Shown: positions 61,224 through 64,000 of the stretch, one piece after another
Position numbering within the stretch: the first letter of the stretch is position 1
Layout: every line of letters begins with the position of its first letter
From: Methylocystis sp. H62
GTDB taxonomy: Bacteria > Pseudomonadota > Alphaproteobacteria > Rhizobiales > Beijerinckiaceae
Reading direction: 5' to 3'
DNA: 64,000 nt
Assembly (NCBI RefSeq): GCF_015709515.1
Contig: NZ_JADNQZ010000056.1
Location: 124,001 to 188,000 of the forward strand
The notes under the pieces: model-generated
Seen by the model: only the letters and a program-made list of their open reading frames with translations
What the model was told of the DNA's origin: nothing
Databases searched by the model: none
Made by a program: the position numbers and the translations under genes

Positions 61224-62909
61224 ATGTCCGCATCGCTCCTATTGTCGCCCGAACTCGTCGAAGCCGCGCGCGTCTCGCCCGCCTGGCCGTTCGAAGAGGC
61301 GCGAAAGCTCGTCAAACGCGTGGAAGCGAGCGGTCAGAAGAGCGTGCTGTTCGAGACCGGCTACGGACCTTCCGGCCTGCCGCATATCGGCACCTTCGGC
61401 GAGGTCGCGCGCACCAGCATGGTGCGCCGCGCGTTCGAAGTCATGACCGAGGGCAGGATCGCGACGCGCCTCCTCGCCTTCTCCGACGACTTGGACGGGC
61501 TGCGCAAGGTCCCCGACAACATCCCGAATAAGGAACTCGTCGCCGCCAATCTCGGCAAGCCCTTGACGCAGGTGCCGGACCCTTTCGGCACGCATTCGAG
61601 TTTCGGCGCGCATAATAATGCGCGGCTGCGCGCCTTTCTCGACGCCTTCGGCTTCGAATATGAATTCGCGTCGTCGACGGAATATTATAAGAGCGGCCGC
61701 TTCGACGCCGCTCTGAAGCATATGCTCGCGCGCTACGACGCGGTGATGAAGATCATGCTGCCGAGCTTTCGCGAGGAGCGCGCGGCGACCTATTCGCCCT
61801 TCCTGCCGATCCATCCGAAGACCGGCATCGTCATGCAGGTCGCGCTGACAGGCTATGACGCGCAAGCCGGGACGATCTCCTGGACCGATCCCGATACGGG
61901 CGAGGCCTTCACCACGCCCGTCACCGGCGGCCATTGCAAGCTGCAATGGAAGCCCGACTGGGCGATGCGCTGGTATGCGCTCGACGTCGATTACGAGATG
62001 GCGGGCAAGGACCTCATCGATTCGGTGAAACTGTCCGGGGCGATCGTGCGGGCGCTTGGCGGGCGCGCGCCGGAAGGCTTCAACTACGAACTCTTCCTCG
62101 ACGAGAAGGGCCAGAAGATTTCGAAGTCGAAGGGCAATGGCCTGACGATCGAGGAATGGCTGACCTACGCCAGTCCCGAGAGCCTGGCGCAATTCATGTT
62201 TCAAAAGCCCACGGCGGCGAAGCGGCTCTATTTCGACGTGATCCCGCGCGCGGTCGACGACTATCTGAATTTCCTCGACGCCTATCCGCGCCAGGACTGG
62301 AAGAACCGACTCGGCAATCCGGTCTGGCACATCCACGCCGGAGACCCGCCGCAGGCCGAGACGCTGGCGCATGAGGGCGACGCCAAGGGCGTGAGCGTCT
62401 CCTTCTCGATGCTGCTCAATCTCGCCGCCGTCGCCAACGCCGAAGATCCGGCCGTGCTTTGGGGCTTTCTGCGCCGCTATGCGGGGTCCGCGTCGCCCGA
62501 AAATCATCCCCGGCTCGACAAGCTCGTCGGCTACGCCGTCGCTTATTTCCGCGATTTCGTGAAGCCGGCGAAAACCTATCGCGCCGCCGACGAGACCGAG
62601 CGCGAGGTGCTGCAAAAGATCGACGAGACGCTGCGCGGCATGGACGCCGCGAGCGCCGAAGAGATTCAGTCGGCGCTTTACGACGTCGGCCGCGCCGCGC
62701 CGCGCTACCAGGATTTTGCCGCCAAGGGCGCGACGCCCGAGCGCCCCGGCGTCTCCAACGATTTCTTCAACATGCTGTACGAAGTGCTGCTCGGCGAGAA
62801 GAAGGGCCCGCGCTTTGGCTCCTTCATCGCGCTCTATGGCGTCGCCGAGACGCGCAAGCTGATCGAGGACGCGCTCAACGGCGCCTTTGTGGCGCGCGAA
62901 ACCGCCTGA
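61224..62909 (+). CDS. lysK: Class I lysyl-tRNA synthetase
   Basis: 561 aa from the ATG at [16 protein letters not shown]. Class I signature [13 protein letters not shown] (HIGH-like) and KMSKS-like KISKSKGNG. Alphaproteobacteria commonly use this archaeal-type LysRS instead of the class II enzyme. It charges tRNA-Lys. It overlaps the next gene by 1 nt (TGATG). Confidence 0.95.
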   Translation: MSASLLLSPELVEAARVSPAWPFEEARKLVKRVEASGQKSVLFETGYGPSGLPHIGTFGEVARTSMVRRAFEVMTEGRIATRLLAFSDDLDGLRKVPDNIPNKELVAANLGKPLTQVPDPFGTHSSFGAHNNARLRAFLDAFGFEYEFASSTEYYKSGRFDAALKHMLARYDAVMKIMLPSFREERAATYSPFLPIHPKTGIVMQVALTGYDAQAGTISWTDPDTGEAFTTPVTGGHCKLQWKPDWAMRWYALDVDYEMAGKDLIDSVKLSGAIVRALGGRAPEGFNYELFLDEKGQKISKSKGNGLTIEEWLTYASPESLAQFMFQKPTAAKRLYFDVIPRAVDDYLNFLDAYPRQDWKNRLGNPVWHIHAGDPPQAETLAHEGDAKGVSVSFSMLLNLAAVANAEDPAVLWGFLRRYAGSASPENHPRLDKLVGYAVAYFRDFVKPAKTYRAADETEREVLQKIDETLRGMDAASAEEIQSALYDVGRAAPRYQDFAAKGATPERPGVSNDFFNMLYEVLLGEKKGPRFGSFIALYGVAETRKLIEDALNGAFVARETA

Positions 62910-63457
62910 TGCGCGCAGCCGACGCCGACATTCTCATCGTGCCGGGGTGGAGCGATTCCGGCCCCGAACATTGGCAGACGCGCTGGCAGGCGAAACTGTC
63001 GACAGCGCGACGCGTCACTCAGCGCGACTTCGAGAAGCCGATCCGCGCCGAATGGGAAGAGGCGATCGCGCAAGAGATTCTCGCGAGCGCGCGGCCTGCG
63101 GTGATCGTCGCGCATTCGCTCGGCGTCATCGCGGCTCTGCATGCGGCGCAACGCGTCGGCGACAAGATCGCCGGCGCCTTTCTCGTCGCGCCGCCCTCGG
63201 AGGCGGTGATCCGCGAATTGCCGTCGGTCGATTCCGCCTTTCTGCCAATCCCCCGCGCGCGGCTTCCCTTCCCCGCGGCGCTGGTCGGCAGCAGCGACGA
63301 CCCTTACGCCGATCTGCTCTTTGCGCGCCAACTCGCGCAGGACATCGGCGCGCGCTTCATCGACGCCGGCGCCGCCGGACATATCAATGTCGATAGCGGC
63401 CACGGACCGTGGCCGGAAGGGTCGCTCGCCTTCGCCAATTTCATGGCGAAGCTGTAA
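62909..63457 (+). CDS. RBBP9/YdeN-type alpha/beta hydrolase
   Basis: 182 aa. It begins [23 protein letters not shown], with nucleophile elbow VAHSLGVIAA (Ser), VGSSDDPYADLLFA (Asp) and GHINVDSGHGPWPEG (His), the triad of the small RBBP9/YdeN serine hydrolases. Start overlaps the lysK stop (TGATG), so translation is coupled. Substrate unknown. Confidence 0.92.
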   Translation: MRAADADILIVPGWSDSGPEHWQTRWQAKLSTARRVTQRDFEKPIRAEWEEAIAQEILASARPAVIVAHSLGVIAALHAAQRVGDKIAGAFLVAPPSEAVIRELPSVDSAFLPIPRARLPFPAALVGSSDDPYADLLFARQLAQDIGARFIDAGAAGHINVDSGHGPWPEGSLAFANFMAKL

Positions 63458-63588
63458 GCGCGTCATCAGTTCGGAGTATTGACACGCTACTGGCGATCGT
63501 CGACCCTGACGCAATGCGCTGTTCCCAGGCGTTTTTGCATCGGCGTTGACGCGATTTTGTAACGGCCGTTCATTGAGAAGTTTGCAAG

Positions 63589-64000
63589 ATGAGCATCACC
63601 AAGGCATTCCGCTCCGCTGCGCTTACTGTCGCCATTCTGTTCGCAAGCGCGCCCGCTTCGCTGGCGTTGGAACGCGTCGAACAGCCCTCTTCCATTCCGG
63701 GCGCCGGCCCTTGGGACCAAAAGGCCTGGAACGACTTTTACACGACGAGCCAAGGCTCCCGCCTCATCCCCTGGGACTGGATCAAAGCGCTCAAGCAGGC
63801 TGACGGCCAACCCTTTCTTGCCGATGGACTGGCCCGCTACGGCTATCTGGCCAACCCCGCGAGCGCGACGCCGGGGCTGCCGGTCGGCTTCGTCGTCGCG
63901 GATGGCGTGTTGGGGCCCAGCTGCGCCGCCTGCCATACGCGGCAGATCGACGTCGAGGGCAAAGCCTATCGCATCGACGGCGGGCCGGCGCTCGCCGACA
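63589..64000 (+). CDS. c-type cytochrome, truncated by the window end
   Basis: First 137 codons of a secreted protein: signal peptide (SAALTVAILFASAPASLA), then ERVEQPSSIPGAGPWDQKAWNDFYTTSQGSRLIPWDW and one heme site CAACH in GPSCAACHTRQIDV. The gene continues past 64000. The layout suggests a di-heme or peroxidase-like cytochrome, but the rest is needed. A short A/T-rich leader with gagaag precedes the ATG. Confidence 0.8.
   Translation, partial: MSITKAFRSAALTVAILFASAPASLALERVEQPSSIPGAGPWDQKAWNDFYTTSQGSRLIPWDWIKALKQADGQPFLADGLARYGYLANPASATPGLPVGFVVADGVLGPSCAACHTRQIDVEGKAYRIDGGPALAD

Overview
The window looks like chromosome from an alphaproteobacterial (type II) methanotroph, most likely Methylocystis or a close relative. 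The evidence is gene content: an orphan pmoC with a pmoD-like partner, tetrahydromethanopterin-linked formaldehyde oxidation (mch, two fae copies, accessory genes), a lanthanide-type methanol dehydrogenase cluster (xoxF/G/J), and a methanobactin locus whose precursor peptide resembles the Methylocystis type. Base composition is high-GC throughout except near 59.0-60.6 kb.

Layout. 0-9 kb: a TonB_C-like secreted protein, a BNR-repeat secreted protein plus a TlpA-like thioredoxin, a TIGR02302/DUF4175 membrane protein, small stress-type proteins, dihydroorotase and a YgfZ-type folate-binding protein. 9-10.6 kb: pmoD-like and pmoC. 10.8-13 kb: a GlxA-type regulator and small proteins. 13.3-18.4 kb: C1 block mch - ATP-grasp ligase - CitG-like - fae1 - fae2, facing a HisA-like gene. 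19.1-26.7 kb: periplasmic methanol/sulfur redox block: CXXCW rhodanese, xoxJ, xoxG and xoxF on the minus strand, then a quinoprotein-relay metallohydrolase and SoxYZ-like carrier on plus, then sulfite dehydrogenase sorB/sorA on minus. 27-32.3 kb: cobT, FmdB zinc ribbon, cobS, J-domain protein, bolA. 32.4-36.1 kb: serC and serA flanking a vapBC toxin-antitoxin pair. 36.2-37.3 kb: L,D-transpeptidase and DUF971.

37.4-54.6 kb is the most interesting part: a complete methanobactin (copper-chelating ribosomal peptide) region. The minus arm is mbnP - mbnH - TonB receptor - TonB receptor - mbnE-like binding protein (copper/methanobactin uptake). The plus arm is an ECF sigma gene (mbnI-like, apparently frameshifted) - mbnA - mbnB - mbnC - mbnM - mbnF - mbnS (precursor, ring-forming MbnBC, exporter, flavin monooxygenase, sulfotransferase). 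Two small Cys/His-rich DUF2946-like proteins sit between the arms. The predicted core peptide is DCGATCSATNG. No anti-sigma (mbnR) gene or FecA-type signalling domain is visible.

54.7-64 kb: moaA, a 3-hydroxyisobutyrate dehydrogenase-like enzyme, a small secreted protein, a carbohydrate porin, an AT-richer two-gene insert (HExxH protein plus a small hydrophobic partner) beside a decayed serine recombinase, then class I lysyl-tRNA synthetase, a small alpha/beta hydrolase and the start of a c-type cytochrome cut by the window edge. No tRNA, rRNA, CRISPR array or intact transposase was seen.
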